DNA of 64,000 nt from Simiduia sp. 21SJ11W-1 (lineage in GTDB: Bacteria; Pseudomonadota; Gammaproteobacteria; Pseudomonadales; Cellvibrionaceae). Location: positions 2,139,501-2,203,500 of the forward strand of contig NZ_CP090959.1 in assembly GCF_024138675.1 (NCBI RefSeq). The letters are read 5' to 3'. This document shows, one piece after another, positions 8,984-17,048 of the stretch. Below the pieces are notes generated by a model. The model had not been told where the DNA came from, made no database searches, and worked only from the letters and a program-made list of their open reading frames with translations. Within the stretch, counting starts at the first letter, position 1. Each line of letters begins with the position of its first letter. Made by a program: the position numbers and the translations under genes.

Positions 8984-9706
8984 CTAACGCTCTACCTGAC
9001 CAAGATTTGCATGCATGATAGCGCCATTAAATACGGGCTGGGTTGCGGCGGTATAAATAGCCTCAGCCATTTCCGCAGGCGCAATCAACCGATTAAAGGT
9101 AACACCGCTGGCAATGCTTGCCAGAATAGATTCATCGCCACCCACGTGAGTACGCAGCATTTCAGTATCGGTAAAGCCCGGGCACACACAATTGGTATGA
9201 ATACCCTTACCTGCCAAATCCTGGCAAGTAGCCCGCATCAAACCCACCAGCGCATGCTTTGAAGTAACATAACTGCAGGTATTAGCCACCGCCTTTTCAC
9301 TCAAGGTTGAACCCACATACACAATTGCAGAGCCGCTCGCCATTGCCGGTAAAAGAATTTGGTTCAATTGGCTGGGTGCCACCACATTAAGCTGCAAAAC
9401 CGCCGCAAAATCATCGGCTGCTATGGCATCTACCCGATCTTTATTCATGCGAGCTGCATTGTGCACCAATGCAATCTGGCCCCTGCCATCAGGCAGAAAT
9501 TTCGAAACAGCTGCCTGAATGGCGGCCTCCCCGCGGGCCGGCCATTGAATATCACCCATATCAATCGCCAGGTTGACAACCCCATCAACCTCACAGGCAT
9601 TGCGCGAAATATTCAGCACCCCATAGCCTTCCGCCAAAAAGCGCTCTATCACTGCGCGGCCAATACCTTTGCTGCCGCCGGTTATTACGAGTAATTTTTG
9701 AGTCAC
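8984..9706 (-). CDS. Short-chain dehydrogenase/reductase
   Basis: A classical SDR of 240 residues. The N-terminal cofactor motif is TGGSKGIG (residues about 9-16). NAAR takes the place of the NNAG motif, and the active-site SYVTSKHALVG holds the catalytic Tyr-x3-Lys, with Ser upstream in YVGSTLS. CPGFTDTEM follows the active site as in other SDRs. The substrate is unknown. A gene-free stretch of about 260 bases lies upstream. It is convergent with the octaheme cytochrome gene. Confidence 0.9.
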   Translation of the reverse strand: MTQKLLVITGGSKGIGRAVIERFLAEGYGVLNISRNACEVDGVVNLAIDMGDIQWPARGEAAIQAAVSKFLPDGRGQIALVHNAARMNKDRVDAIAADDFAAVLQLNVVAPSQLNQILLPAMASGSAIVYVGSTLSEKAVANTCSYVTSKHALVGLMRATCQDLAGKGIHTNCVCPGFTDTEMLRTHVGGDESILASIASGVTFNRLIAPAEMAEAIYTAATQPVFNGAIMHANLGQVER

Positions 9707-9967
9707 ACCTTGCTCCTGTTATTGCCGGTAAATGCGTTCGGGGTTGGGCCACTGGGCTCGCGCCATTCTACCCAATAGCGTCAAGCAACCCCAGAGCTAG
9801 ATAAGATGGCAATAAAATAGTTAAAACCCAGCGGTATACCGCCCAACTCTCAAACCAACCAAGATGAACGCCCATAAAGGCTGAAAGGCTGAAAAAAATA
9901 AGCAAAATAAACGCTTAAACAGCCAATATTCCCCCAAAGAACTCAGGCATGCTGCATAGCCTGCAAG

Positions 9968-10312
9968 TTATTCAGAGCGATCATCGCCTATAACAACATA
10001 CCTACCCGGCGACACTTTAATGGGCTCAGGAAACCCTTTACCCAACACCTTGAAACCGTCGCTATTAACACCCTCTGGGTTTGAAAACCCGCTATTTACA
10101 ACCTGCTGATAGTGTTCGTACGATTGCCATACAACGGTGTTCACATACTTAATAGCGCCATCGGGCTCAGAATCTATTGACCGGTAGAAAGTTGAACACA
10201 CAAACCCCTCTTGCCGCTTAAAATATGCCACATATTCGTTCCTAACAGACTCTGCCACCTCCTCCATACCAGAAGGCACCAGTATATGGTTAATAATCGA
10301 GACTTCAGCCAT
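9968..10312 (-). CDS. Small ABM-superfamily-like protein, possible terminal cassette gene
   Basis: A 114-residue protein. Its pattern resembles the antibiotic-biosynthesis-monooxygenase (dimeric alpha/beta barrel) superfamily: a central segment reading VRNEYVAYFKRQEGFVCSTFYRS and a following VNTVVWQSYEHYQQVVNS. That is typical of small haem-binding or quinol-type monooxygenases and of stand-alone domains without known substrate. It lies just below the last clear attC, on the same strand as the cassettes, so it may be the distal cassette gene. I cannot recognise a good attC after its stop (a GTTATTC core-like heptamer at about 9967-9973 overlaps the stop region), so it may equally be a resident gene. 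Confidence 0.55.
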   Translation of the reverse strand: MAEVSIINHILVPSGMEEVAESVRNEYVAYFKRQEGFVCSTFYRSIDSEPDGAIKYVNTVVWQSYEHYQQVVNSGFSNPEGVNSDGFKVLGKGFPEPIKVSPGRYVVIGDDRSE

Positions 10313-10407
10313 GTGTAATATTCTTCGACCTTACGCTTTGTTGGGGGTAATTTGTTAGGTTTGTAGGTAAGACTCGTAACCTGCTTTCGTGTATAGATTT
10401 TCTACTG

Positions 10408-10479
10408 ACTCAACGCCCGCATTTGCGGCTGGTTTGGAGCGCAGCGGAAAAGCAGTCCGGCAACATGCGTTTGTTATAC
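10408..10479 (-). other. attC site 1 (after ATPase cassette)
   Basis: A 72-base site bounded by ACTCAAC and GTTATAC on the plus strand. On the minus strand the terminal core reads GTTGAGT, a perfect GTTRRRY match. The TAA stop of the ATPase gene lies inside the site. Its interior differs from the common 90-base attC of this array. Confidence 0.8.
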
Positions 10480-12000
10480 GCTAGCCTCGTCAGCCTCTCT
10501 TAGCTCCTCTTCAATTGAGGTTGTGGGCGCGTCGCTATTTATGGCATCTCTTGCCCTTTTTAGATCATAGTCTGGCGCTTCTCGCATACCGACCCGCTGT
10601 CGATTGCTGTCTATCTTCCAAAACTCCACGTGCTCAATATTCCTCATCCTCGGCTCCATAAACAAGGAGAAGTCCAAAGTATAGGCCTCATATCTACCTT
10701 TTCTACCAGAGGCAGCAGATGTATCCGGCTCAATAATATGTATCAACTTAAAATCCATTAACTGCTGAACAAGTTCATGGACATCAGAAAACTCCTGCGC
10801 CTGATCCTGCGAGATAAGAAATGCTGTTTTTCTTTTCTCTTTAAGGCAAAACTGAATTATATCCCTATACAATTTCTCTAATGGAGAGGCATCGCTAACT
10901 CCTTCCTCTTTAAGGTTGTTTAGTTTCGTACGATAAGAAATCCTACTGGCGCCCTTCCACACATATGTTGGAGTTATCCATTTTTCTCTTCCATCTGACA
11001 AAGATGATGAAACAGACTCAACAAAGATGTTTAAAAAATCTCTTGGCACCCCTCCGGATGCCAAAACCAATGCATGGAATGCTTCTGGATTAAATAGCAC
11101 ACTTTTGGCGTCATCTAGGCCAGCGGTGTATGAAACTGAGTCAAGCATTTGGGATAGAAATTCACCTGTAGAATCTATATCTTCCAGCGTTCTATCCAAA
11201 CTTATTTCTTCAACGTCCTGATGAAGCTCAACTCCAATTGTATTTTCTTCATTTCTAATAATCGTTGTTCTATGCCGCACAGTTCCAATTTTTAAATAAA
11301 AGTTAGAACCTCGAACAAGACGATGTAAATAATCAATTACATCTGGCTGCCGGCTTCTTGGTATGAGGTAAAAATCATCAAGTAAAATAAACGAAAATTC
11401 ATATCTAGAATTTTTCAGCGAAGTGGATAAGGACTCTTTGTAATCACTTAAGTAGCGCTCAAGGTGATCAAGCTTTTGTTCTTTAAACTCACTTTGCTTC
11501 TCGTGTTTAGTCGATTGCTTTCCACCTGTTTTTGCCATTCCCTTAGACAGCTCCACATTTATATCCGTGTTTTCGCCATCAGTTTGCCGTATGCTAGCTT
11601 CTTCTGCCTGTGATAAAACCTTTCTTAAATCGGCTATATTTTTTTGGATGGCATTAGGCCGCCTTATCCAGCGCCTCCATTTTATGTTTGCCTCAGGCAT
11701 GCTTTCGAAGATACGGAGCAGCAAACGAACAAGGAGATCTGGATAAGTGAGTCGTTTAAACTCGTCACCTTCGATATAGATTGGTAAGATTCCATTATTG
11801 GCACCAGAATCATGGAGAAAGTGGACAAAGAGACACGACTTTCCTGACCCTCGCCTACCGAACACTATTTGATGTTGGCATGATTTAAACCGGGTTAAAT
11901 GGTTTGAAATATCAATATAGGCAGGATTGTGGTTCGGCCTGATGCGAAATGAGTCTTTTATTAGATCTGTTAATCTTTGTACTTCTGGACTATTTAACAC
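10474..12000 (-). CDS. P-loop ATPase in an integron cassette (candidate defence/regulatory ATPase)
   Basis: A 508-residue ATPase. Start GTG 12000 is chosen because an AAGGAG Shine-Dalgarno sits about 6 bases upstream; a TTG three bases earlier is too close to it. Walker A is GRRGSGKS (residues about 48-55) and Walker B is FILLDDF (about 205-211). A charged, Lys/Glu-rich helical insert (about residues 125-200) separates them. The C-terminal third (YRDIIQFCLKEKRKTAFLIS...) looks like a winged-helix region, a layout seen in STAND/ORC-Cdc6-like ATPases. It is unusually large for a cassette and lower in GC than flanking genes. No function can be assigned; cassette-borne ATPases of this kind are plausible anti-phage proteins. 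Confidence 0.75.
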   Translation of the reverse strand: MLNSPEVQRLTDLIKDSFRIRPNHNPAYIDISNHLTRFKSCQHQIVFGRRGSGKSCLFVHFLHDSGANNGILPIYIEGDEFKRLTYPDLLVRLLLRIFESMPEANIKWRRWIRRPNAIQKNIADLRKVLSQAEEASIRQTDGENTDINVELSKGMAKTGGKQSTKHEKQSEFKEQKLDHLERYLSDYKESLSTSLKNSRYEFSFILLDDFYLIPRSRQPDVIDYLHRLVRGSNFYLKIGTVRHRTTIIRNEENTIGVELHQDVEEISLDRTLEDIDSTGEFLSQMLDSVSYTAGLDDAKSVLFNPEAFHALVLASGGVPRDFLNIFVESVSSSLSDGREKWITPTYVWKGASRISYRTKLNNLKEEGVSDASPLEKLYRDIIQFCLKEKRKTAFLISQDQAQEFSDVHELVQQLMDFKLIHIIEPDTSAASGRKGRYEAYTLDFSLFMEPRMRNIEHVEFWKIDSNRQRVGMREAPDYDLKRARDAINSDAPTTSIEEELREADEASV

Positions 12001-12014
12001 CAATTTCTCCTTGT

Positions 12015-12136
12015 GTATAACGCTTAGATAAGTTGCCCGTCGGCATACAAAAAAATAGCCTTGAACGCCTCAATAACCGGCGCGCGCTTCTTGCGCGTCC
12101 GGCGCCACAGGCGCGTAGTTAATTGACTTGTTAAAC
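12015..12136 (-). other. attC site 2 (after membrane-protein cassette)
   Basis: About 122 bases from GTATAAC to GTTAAAC (plus strand), with a GC-rich internal hairpin around 12087-12113. The outer arms pair less neatly than in the common attC, so the exact ends are less certain. It separates the 228-aa gene from the ATPase gene, making them two cassettes. Confidence 0.65.
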
Positions 12137-12823
12137 CTATACAAACCGCTCTGCAATTTTGTTATATTTTTGAACCGAAAAAAAAGCCTTTGCAGAATTT
12201 TGCAAATAGTTTTCCTCAAACCCATTCTTTAACGAGATAAGTTGATCTAGCTCCTGTCGCAGGAGATTAAAATGATCTAGATACGAAATACTTATTGAGC
12301 TTGCTAGTGCTAATAGCTCGTCAAGGCGTGTTTTTGAGAATTCTGCATGATCAATAATAGGAAGGTAAATACTCTTCATGTAGTCGAGGGACAACTCTTC
12401 TCCTTTTTGGGGTATATCACCATGTAGATAGTAAAGTGTCGTAGTGACAGCATCGTATGCAAAACCCTGCCGCCCATCTATCTCTCTACATAATCCTGAC
12501 AAATTTTCAGCGTTTAGTAGGCCTTTATCTTTCACTTGAAAAGAAACTCCTTTGGCAAATAGGCCAACAGCATCAGACAATCGAAAATGAACAGCTCTTA
12601 TCCTGTCTTTTTCCTTCATGCTGTTGTACACAGCTAGGAGCCCCACAAATAGAAGACCCTCCAAGCCAAAGCCAATTAGCTCAGGAAGCAAATTGCCATC
12701 AAAGAATTCTTTATCCAGAAGATTCTCATTGTCAGCATAATCGACCAACTTCCAAAGAAAAAATAGGAAAACCAGAAAAACTGAATATGGACTAAAGATA
12801 AAGCTCTTAATACGGGTTTCCAA
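12137..12823 (-). CDS. Cassette-encoded two-helix membrane protein, unknown function
   Basis: A 228-residue protein with two hydrophobic helices near the N-terminus (SVFLVFLFFLWKLV, and ELIGFGLEGLLFVGLLAV) separated by an acidic loop. A soluble, helix-rich C-terminal part of about 150 residues contains Leu-rich heptads (DELLALASS...LLRQELDQLISL). Start is TTG 12823, with GGAG about 7 bases upstream. I do not recognise a family. It is immediately upstream of the ATPase cassette on the same strand, so the two could be cotranscribed. A membrane-anchored effector paired with an ATPase sensor is one possibility, purely by analogy. Confidence 0.7.
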   Translation of the reverse strand: METRIKSFIFSPYSVFLVFLFFLWKLVDYADNENLLDKEFFDGNLLPELIGFGLEGLLFVGLLAVYNSMKEKDRIRAVHFRLSDAVGLFAKGVSFQVKDKGLLNAENLSGLCREIDGRQGFAYDAVTTTLYYLHGDIPQKGEELSLDYMKSIYLPIIDHAEFSKTRLDELLALASSISISYLDHFNLLRQELDQLISLKNGFEENYLQNSAKAFFSVQKYNKIAERFV

Positions 12824-12839
12824 ATGAACTCTCCGATAG

Positions 12840-12929
12840 GTTTAACGCCCGGTTTAGGGGCGGCCGGAGCGTCAGCGTAGGCCGTCCCAGCCGCGTTTTT
12901 TGCGGCGACCCTAGAACCGCTTGTTATGC
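12840..12929 (-). other. attC site 3, common 90-base type
   Basis: Bounded by GTTTAAC and GTTATGC. The interior matches the array's common attC: CCCGGTTTAGGGGCGGCC near one end, CCTAGAACCGCTT near the other, and a central CCGCGTTTTTTGCGG hairpin. It belongs to repeated cassette copy 8. Confidence 0.92.
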
Positions 12930-13234
12930 GCGACCTAGTTACGCACCGCCCTTTGTTTATTTAGCCCAACTTACAGGCCAATTATTCTTAAATTAACACT
13001 GCCATTGCCTGGCAGCGCAAGAAAAGCCCCTAACAAAGGTGGCCTTACAACAATATTTTTTAAAAAAAGGTCTCATTGACGCCGAACTTATCTTGGCTAC
13101 GAAGTTACCAGCGTTGGGCGCCACCAATCAATTCTGATTTTATCCGAACTACTTGGAACCACCCTACTTCGACGCCTTTTATTCATGACTACGAAGGAAT
13201 TTGTGCGCCATCACTCTCAGGATTTCGCTTTTCC
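12930..13234 (-). repeat. Repeated ORF-poor cassette, copy 8 (dispersed)
   Basis: A 305-base body of the ~395-base cassette found eight times in the array. The conserved 44-codon ORF that begins at the attC core ATG (13238) is broken here by an in-frame TAA after about 18 codons (...RSHE stop). The body keeps two CTACGAAG motifs and the conserved block CTTGTTATGCGCGACCTAG at its attC-proximal end. Confidence 0.85.
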
Positions 13235-13309
13235 GCATAACGCCCCGAGCAGCCGGCCAGAACCGTAGCGAAGCGAAGGTTATGGATCGGCTGACTTGGC
13301 TTGTTATAT
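13235..13309 (-). other. attC site 4 (after DUF4156-like lipoprotein cassette)
   Basis: A 75-base site from GCATAAC to GTTATAT, with internal AGCAGCCGGCC and GGATCGGCTGACTTGG arms. It is shorter than the common type. The stop codon of the lipoprotein gene (13310-13312) directly abuts it. Confidence 0.8.
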
Positions 13310-13666
13310 TTAGTTTTTACACCTGTAGGCCTTGCCGATACCAGTAGTATTTGTTGTTCCCATAGATCCATATGCGCTGCTGTTTTTTAGATCTTGAACA
13401 TGTACAACATTTGCACCAAGCCTGTAGGCTTCATTACGAAGTTCATTCCTAGCTCCAACAACAAGGTTTTCATTTGATGTAACGTCCCCTGTAAACCAAT
13501 TGCCTTGTGAGCCAACCACCTCACCAAGAAACTCACACTTTGATCTATCAGGAGCCTCATTTACCAGCTCGACCCTATCCGCACCCGGAATAGTTTTGCT
13601 AGCGGAACAACCGCATAGAATCAAAGCGAATATAGAAACTGCTGGTGTAAGTGTAACTAACTTCAT
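13310..13666 (-). CDS. DUF4156-like cassette-encoded lipoprotein
   Basis: A 118-residue lipoprotein precursor: signal peptide MKLVTLTPAVSIFALILCGC, with the lipobox Cys at about residue 20. The mature part reads VELVNEAPDRSKCEFLGEVV and later NELRNEAYRLGANVVHVQ. Both are characteristic of the DUF4156 lipoprotein family, which is common in integron cassettes and enterobacterial envelopes and has no known activity. A GGAGA Shine-Dalgarno lies just upstream of ATG 13666. Confidence 0.8.
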   Translation of the reverse strand: MKLVTLTPAVSIFALILCGCSASKTIPGADRVELVNEAPDRSKCEFLGEVVGSQGNWFTGDVTSNENLVVGARNELRNEAYRLGANVVHVQDLKNSSAYGSMGTTNTTGIGKAYRCKN

Positions 13667-13690
13667 TTTTTCTCCGATTTTTGGTTTGAA

Positions 13691-13781
13691 ATATAACGCC
13701 CGGCTTTGGGGCGGCGAAGCGACAGCGTAGCCGTCCCTGCCGCATGTTTTTTATGCGGCATACAAAAGCCGCTTGTTAGGT
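13691..13781 (-). other. attC site 5 (after secreted Cys-rich protein cassette)
   Basis: A 91-base site bounded by ATATAAC and GTTAGGT. On the minus strand the first core reads ACCTAAC (perfect RYYYAAC). The centre has a CCGCAT...ATGCGG hairpin. It resembles the common type but with about a dozen differences. Confidence 0.88.
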
Positions 13782-13804
13782 GAACTGCTAGATCCATTGC
13801 AATG

Positions 13805-14113
13805 CTAATTCCTAGAATGTTCACTACCATCCATTTTGCTCATCAGTTTTTCGCACTTACTGTCTAGCGTGCCAGCAATTCCAACAAAACTACAAACAGA
13901 ATTTCCATTGGAATCGTAGATTGCATACCCCTCATCCATGCAACCCATACAGTGGAATACTCGATAATATAGCTCTCCATCAATAAGCATTTTCGACCCC
14001 TCCATTTCCGTTATTACAACGGCTTCTGGCTGCAAAACATTCTGATTTATGTCTTCTGATGCAAGCGCCACTGGAACGGTAAAAATGAATAGAACAATGA
14101 ACTTCAATGACAT
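13805..14113 (-). CDS. Small secreted protein with paired cysteines, cassette-encoded
   Basis: A 102-residue protein with a signal peptide (MSLKFIVLFIFTVPVALASE). The start is ATG 14113; an in-frame GTG one codon earlier is also possible. The upstream AGGTG comes from the attC core. The mature part has four Cys (FHCMGCMDEGYAIYD, VCSFVG, DSKCEK), suggesting one or two disulfides and a periplasmic location. No family is recognised with confidence. It sits between attC 6 and attC 5. Confidence 0.7.
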   Translation of the reverse strand: MSLKFIVLFIFTVPVALASEDINQNVLQPEAVVITEMEGSKMLIDGELYYRVFHCMGCMDEGYAIYDSNGNSVCSFVGIAGTLDSKCEKLMSKMDGSEHSRN

Positions 14114-14114
14114 C

Positions 14115-14204
14115 ACCTAACGCCCGGTTTAGGGGCGGCCGGAGCGTCAGCGTAGGCCGTCCCAGCCGCGTTTTTTGCGGCGACCCTAGAACCGCTTGTT
14201 ATGC
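14115..14204 (-). other. attC site 6, common 90-base type
   Basis: Bounded by ACCTAAC and GTTATGC. The interior is nearly identical to attC 3 and attC 8-13. It belongs to repeated cassette copy 7. Confidence 0.92.
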
Positions 14205-14507
14205 GCGACCTAGCTACGCACCGCCCTTTGTTAATATTAATTTACTTTTGGCCCACTATTTTTCTACCAACATTGCCACTACCTAGCAGCGCAAGAAAAT
14301 ACACTTAGAAAATGTGAGCATACAACACTATTTTCTTAGGCTGATCTTTGGTACCAAGATTTTCTTGACTACGAAGTTACCAACAATGGGCTAGCCTAAA
14401 CAATTCTATTTGCATTCTTACTACTTTGAGCCACTTCATTTTGATGCCGCGCCAATCATGACTACGGAGTAATTTTTTCGACATCACTCTCAGGATTTCG
14501 TCTTTCC
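14205..14507 (-). repeat. Repeated ORF-poor cassette, copy 7 (dispersed, divergent variant)
   Basis: A 303-base body. It is the most divergent copy, sharing the attC-proximal block, the CTACGAAG motif and the reading frame of the 44-codon ORF. It shows many substitutions elsewhere. Confidence 0.8.
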
Positions 14508-14511
14508 GCAT
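14377..14511 (-). CDS. Conserved 44-aa cassette ORF (MRKDEIL variant)
   Basis: The ATG lies inside the attC core (GTTATGC). The product begins MRKDEILRVMSKKLLRSHDW and ends HCW. It is the same length as the ORFs at 16918 and 17315 and has conservative substitutions relative to them, which hints at past protein-level selection. There is no good Shine-Dalgarno. The ORF could also be an accident of repeat conservation. Confidence 0.35.
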   Translation of the reverse strand: MRKDEILRVMSKKLLRSHDWRGIKMKWLKVVRMQIELFRLAHCW

Positions 14512-14618
14512 AACGCCGCAAGCAACTGCGGCTGGAATGGAGCTTGTTTTTATGCGATGCTTTTCCCGCATAAAAACAAGCGGAGTGTAAGCCGTCGGGT
14601 TGACTTGCCTTGTTATGC
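14508..14618 (-). other. attC site 7, long form with extended terminal hairpin
   Basis: A 111-base site from GCATAAC to GTTATGC. The centre holds a long inverted repeat, CTTGTTTTTATGCG (from about 14551) pairing with CGCATAAAAACAAG (ending about 14590). The TAA stop of the 151-aa gene lies inside the core. Confidence 0.88.
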
Positions 14619-15068
14619 ATACCCACGCTTAATAGCCTCTATTGCTTCCACATTTTTCTTTTGTAGTTTTTCATATGAACGATGCTTGGAAAATACAGGC
14701 CCAAGCCAACCATCTTCATGAGTAAAACTCATACACCACGCCATATTCTTTGGAAATACATAATAGTCATACCTGTATTTACTTGCGTAGAATGGCTTTT
14801 CTTTAGTAATAGCCACCTCGATAAAGTTTTGCATTGGCTCGGATAAGACATAATAGTATACCGAGGAATTCTGACTGTATAATTCCATAGCATCTTCCAA
14901 CAAAGCAATCCCTTCCACACTTTCCCAAGCATACCCACGCTGTTGCTTAATATTTAAATTGGGGCAATAGGCTGATTTCCAATTCTCAAATACCGACAAT
15001 GAATCACCTTTTTCCAGTAATTCATAGTGCGTAACACCTATGTTTTTCCAAAAACTTGACTCTTCCAT
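14613..15068 (-). CDS. Cassette-encoded protein of unknown function, about 151 aa
   Basis: A soluble protein rich in aromatic residues (FWKNIG, YRYDYYVFPKNMAWCMSFTHEDGWLGPVF). The WCMSFTHEDGW...GPVF segment resembles the C-terminal signature of DUF4275-type proteins as I remember it, but this is not certain. ATG 15068 is chosen; a TTG two codons earlier is the alternative, and no convincing ribosome site is visible for either. The stop codon is embedded in attC 7. It has no recognisable catalytic motif, signal or membrane segment. Confidence 0.7.
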   Translation of the reverse strand: MEESSFWKNIGVTHYELLEKGDSLSVFENWKSAYCPNLNIKQQRGYAWESVEGIALLEDAMELYSQNSSVYYYVLSEPMQNFIEVAITKEKPFYASKYRYDYYVFPKNMAWCMSFTHEDGWLGPVFSKHRSYEKLQKKNVEAIEAIKRGYA

Positions 15069-15078
15069 ACTCAATTAC

Positions 15079-15168
15079 GCATAACGCCCGGTTTAGGGGC
15101 GGCCGGAGCGTCAGCGTAGACCGTCCCAGCCGCGTTTTTTGCGGCGACCCTAGAACCGCTTGTTATGC
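15079..15168 (-). other. attC site 8, common 90-base type
   Basis: GCATAAC to GTTATGC. Differs from the consensus by GTAGACCG in place of GTAGGCCG. Part of cassette copy 6. Confidence 0.93.
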
Positions 15169-15470
15169 GCGACCTAGTTACGCACCGCCCTTTGTTTATT
15201 TAGCCCAACTTACAGGCCAATTATTCTTAAATTAACACTGCCATTGCCTGGCAGCGCAAGAAAAGCCCCTAACAAAGGTGGCCTTACAACAATATTTTTT
15301 AAAAAAGGTTCTCATTGACGCCGAACTTATCTTGGCTAAGAAGTTACCAGCGATGAACTCCCTTAACCAATTCTTTATCCGCACTTCTTGGAGCCACCCC
15401 ACTTCGACGCCTTTTTGTTCATGACTACGAAGGAATTTGTGCGCCACCAATCTTAGGATTTCGCTTTTCC
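15169..15470 (-). repeat. Repeated cassette, copy 6 (tandem block)
   Basis: A 302-base body. A net 4-base deletion relative to copies 1-2 shifts the frame of the small ORF, extending it to 80 codons. Confidence 0.88.
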
Positions 15471-15474
15471 GCAT
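15232..15474 (-). CDS. Extended 80-aa form of the repeated-cassette ORF
   Basis: Starts at the attC-core ATG with MRKSEILRLVAHKFLRSHEQ. After about residue 37 it departs from the 44-aa versions because of a small deletion and runs on to residue 80 (ends RQWQC). The ORF at 16414 has the same extended form. The extension is probably a frameshift by-product. Confidence 0.3.
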   Translation of the reverse strand: MRKSEILRLVAHKFLRSHEQKGVEVGWLQEVRIKNWLREFIAGNFLAKISSASMRTFFKKYCCKATFVRGFSCAARQWQC

Positions 15475-15560
15475 AACGCCCGGTTTAGGGGCGGCCGGAG
15501 CGTCAGCGTAGGCCGTCCCAGCCGCGTTTTTTGCGGCGACCCTAGAACCGCTTGTTATGC
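15471..15560 (-). other. attC site 9, common 90-base type
   Basis: GCATAAC to GTTATGC, interior matching the array consensus. Part of cassette copy 5. Confidence 0.93.
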
Positions 15561-15865
15561 GCGAACTAGTTACGCACCGCCCTTTGTTTATTTAGCCCAA
15601 CTTACAGGCCAATTATTCTTAAATTAACACTGCCATTGCCTGGCAGCGCAAGAAAAGCCCCTAACAAAGGTGGCCTTACAACAATATTTTTTAAAAAGAG
15701 TTCTCTTTGACGCAGAACTTTTCATGACTACGAAGTTACCAGCGATGGGCGCCACCAATCAATTCTGATTTTATTCGAACTACTTGGAACCACCCTACTT
15801 CGACGCCTTTTGTTCATGACTACGAAGGAATTTGTGCGCCATCACTCTCAGGATTTCGCTTTTCC
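15561..15865 (-). repeat. Repeated cassette, copy 5 (tandem block)
   Basis: A 305-base body. The small ORF is frameshifted by a lost A in a homopolymer and stops after ...HEQKASK. The two CTACGAAG motifs are intact (both as CATGACTACGAAG), about 90 bases apart. Confidence 0.88.
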
Positions 15866-15955
15866 GCATAACGCCCGGTTTAGGGGCGGCCGGAGCGTCA
15901 GCGTAGGCCGTCCCAGCCGCGTCTTTTGCGGCTACCCTAGAACCGCTTGTTATGC
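15866..15955 (-). other. attC site 10, common 90-base type
   Basis: GCATAAC to GTTATGC, with two central differences (GTCTTTTGCGGCTACC). Part of cassette copy 4. Confidence 0.93.
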
Positions 15956-16261
15956 GCGACCTAGTTACGCACCGCCCTTTGTTTATTTTGCCCAACTTAC
16001 AGGCCGATTACTCTTAAATTAACACTGCCATTGCTTGGCCCAGCAAGAAAAGCCCTTTATTAAAAGTGTGCTTAGAACACTGTTTATTCTAAAGAGTACT
16101 CTTTGACCGTAAACCTTTCTTGACTACGAAGCTAAGATCGATGTGCACCACTAACCAATCATATTTTCATCAGATCTTCTTTGATCCACTCCACTTCGAT
16201 GCCTTGTTGATCATGACTACGAAGTAATTGTGCGCCATCGCTCTCAGGATTTCGCTTTTCC
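15956..16261 (-). repeat. Repeated cassette, copy 4 (tandem block, divergent body)
   Basis: A 306-base body. A one-base loss near codon 11 breaks the small ORF. The body carries more substitutions than neighbouring copies while its attC stays near-consensus. Confidence 0.85.
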
Positions 16262-16351
16262 GCATAACGCCCGGTTTAGGGGCGGCCGGAGCGTCAGCGT
16301 AGGCCGTCCCAGCCGCGTATTTTGCGGCGACCCTATAACCGCTTGTTATGC
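16262..16351 (-). other. attC site 11, common 90-base type
   Basis: GCATAAC to GTTATGC, with CCCTATAACC in place of CCCTAGAACC. Part of cassette copy 3. Confidence 0.93.
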
Positions 16352-16652
16352 GCGACCTAGTTACGCACCGCCCTTTGTTTATTTAGCCCAACTTACAGGC
16401 CTCTATTCCTAAATTAACACTGCCATTGCCTGGCAGCGCAAGAAAAGCCCCTAACAAAGGTGGCCTTACAACAATATTTTTTAAAAAGAGTTCTCTTTGA
16501 CGCCGAACTTATCTTGGCTACGAAGTTACCAGCGATGAACTCCCTTAACCAATTCTTTATCCGCACTTCTTGGAGCCACCCCACTTCGACGCCTTTTTGT
16601 TCATGACTACGAAGCAATTTGTGCGCCACCACTCTTAGGATTTCGCTTTTCC
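16352..16652 (-). repeat. Repeated cassette, copy 3 (tandem block)
   Basis: A 301-base body, very close to copy 6, including the deletion that extends the ORF to 80 codons. The two copies probably derive from one another. Confidence 0.88.
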
Positions 16653-16656
16653 GCAT
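16414..16656 (-). CDS. Extended 80-aa form of the repeated-cassette ORF
   Basis: Begins MRKSEILRVVAHKLLRSHEQ from the attC-core ATG and ends RQWQC. It differs from the ORF at 15232 by a handful of residues. Same caveats: no ribosome site, and the C-terminal half is likely out of the ancestral frame. Confidence 0.3.
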   Translation of the reverse strand: MRKSEILRVVAHKLLRSHEQKGVEVGWLQEVRIKNWLREFIAGNFVAKISSASKRTLFKKYCCKATFVRGFSCAARQWQC

Positions 16657-16742
16657 AACGCCCGGTTTAGGGGCGGCCGGAGCGTCAGCGTAGGCCGTCC
16701 CAGCCGCGTTTTTTGCGGCGACCCTAGAACCGCTTGTTATGC
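16653..16742 (-). other. attC site 12, common 90-base type
   Basis: GCATAAC to GTTATGC, consensus interior. Part of cassette copy 2. Confidence 0.93.
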
Positions 16743-17048
16743 GCGACCTAGTTACGCACCGCCCTTTGTTAATATTGACTTACCTTTGGCCCACTACTTT
16801 TGAGCTAACATTGCCACTACATAGCAGTGCGAGAAGAACCCCTTAAGAAAACGGAGTTTACAACAATGTTTGTTTCAAGGAGTTCTCTTTGACGCCAAAT
16901 TTTTCTTGACTACGAAGTTACCAGCGATAGACGCCACTAATCAATCTTGATTTTATCCGTACTACTTGGAGGCACCCTACTTTGATGCCCTGCCGATCAT
17001 CGCTACGAAGTGCTTGTTGCGCAACCAAACTCCGGATTTCGCTTTTCC
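16743..17048 (-). repeat. Repeated cassette, copy 2 (tandem block)
   Basis: A 306-base body. It is close to copy 1 in its upper part and to copy 7 in its attC-proximal part, so it looks like a mosaic. Confidence 0.87.

Noticed and set aside
9707-9967. Possible attC downstream of the ABM-like gene
   Set aside because: A GTTATTC heptamer and a CAGGC/GCCTG inverted repeat are present, but the pairing and second core are not convincing.
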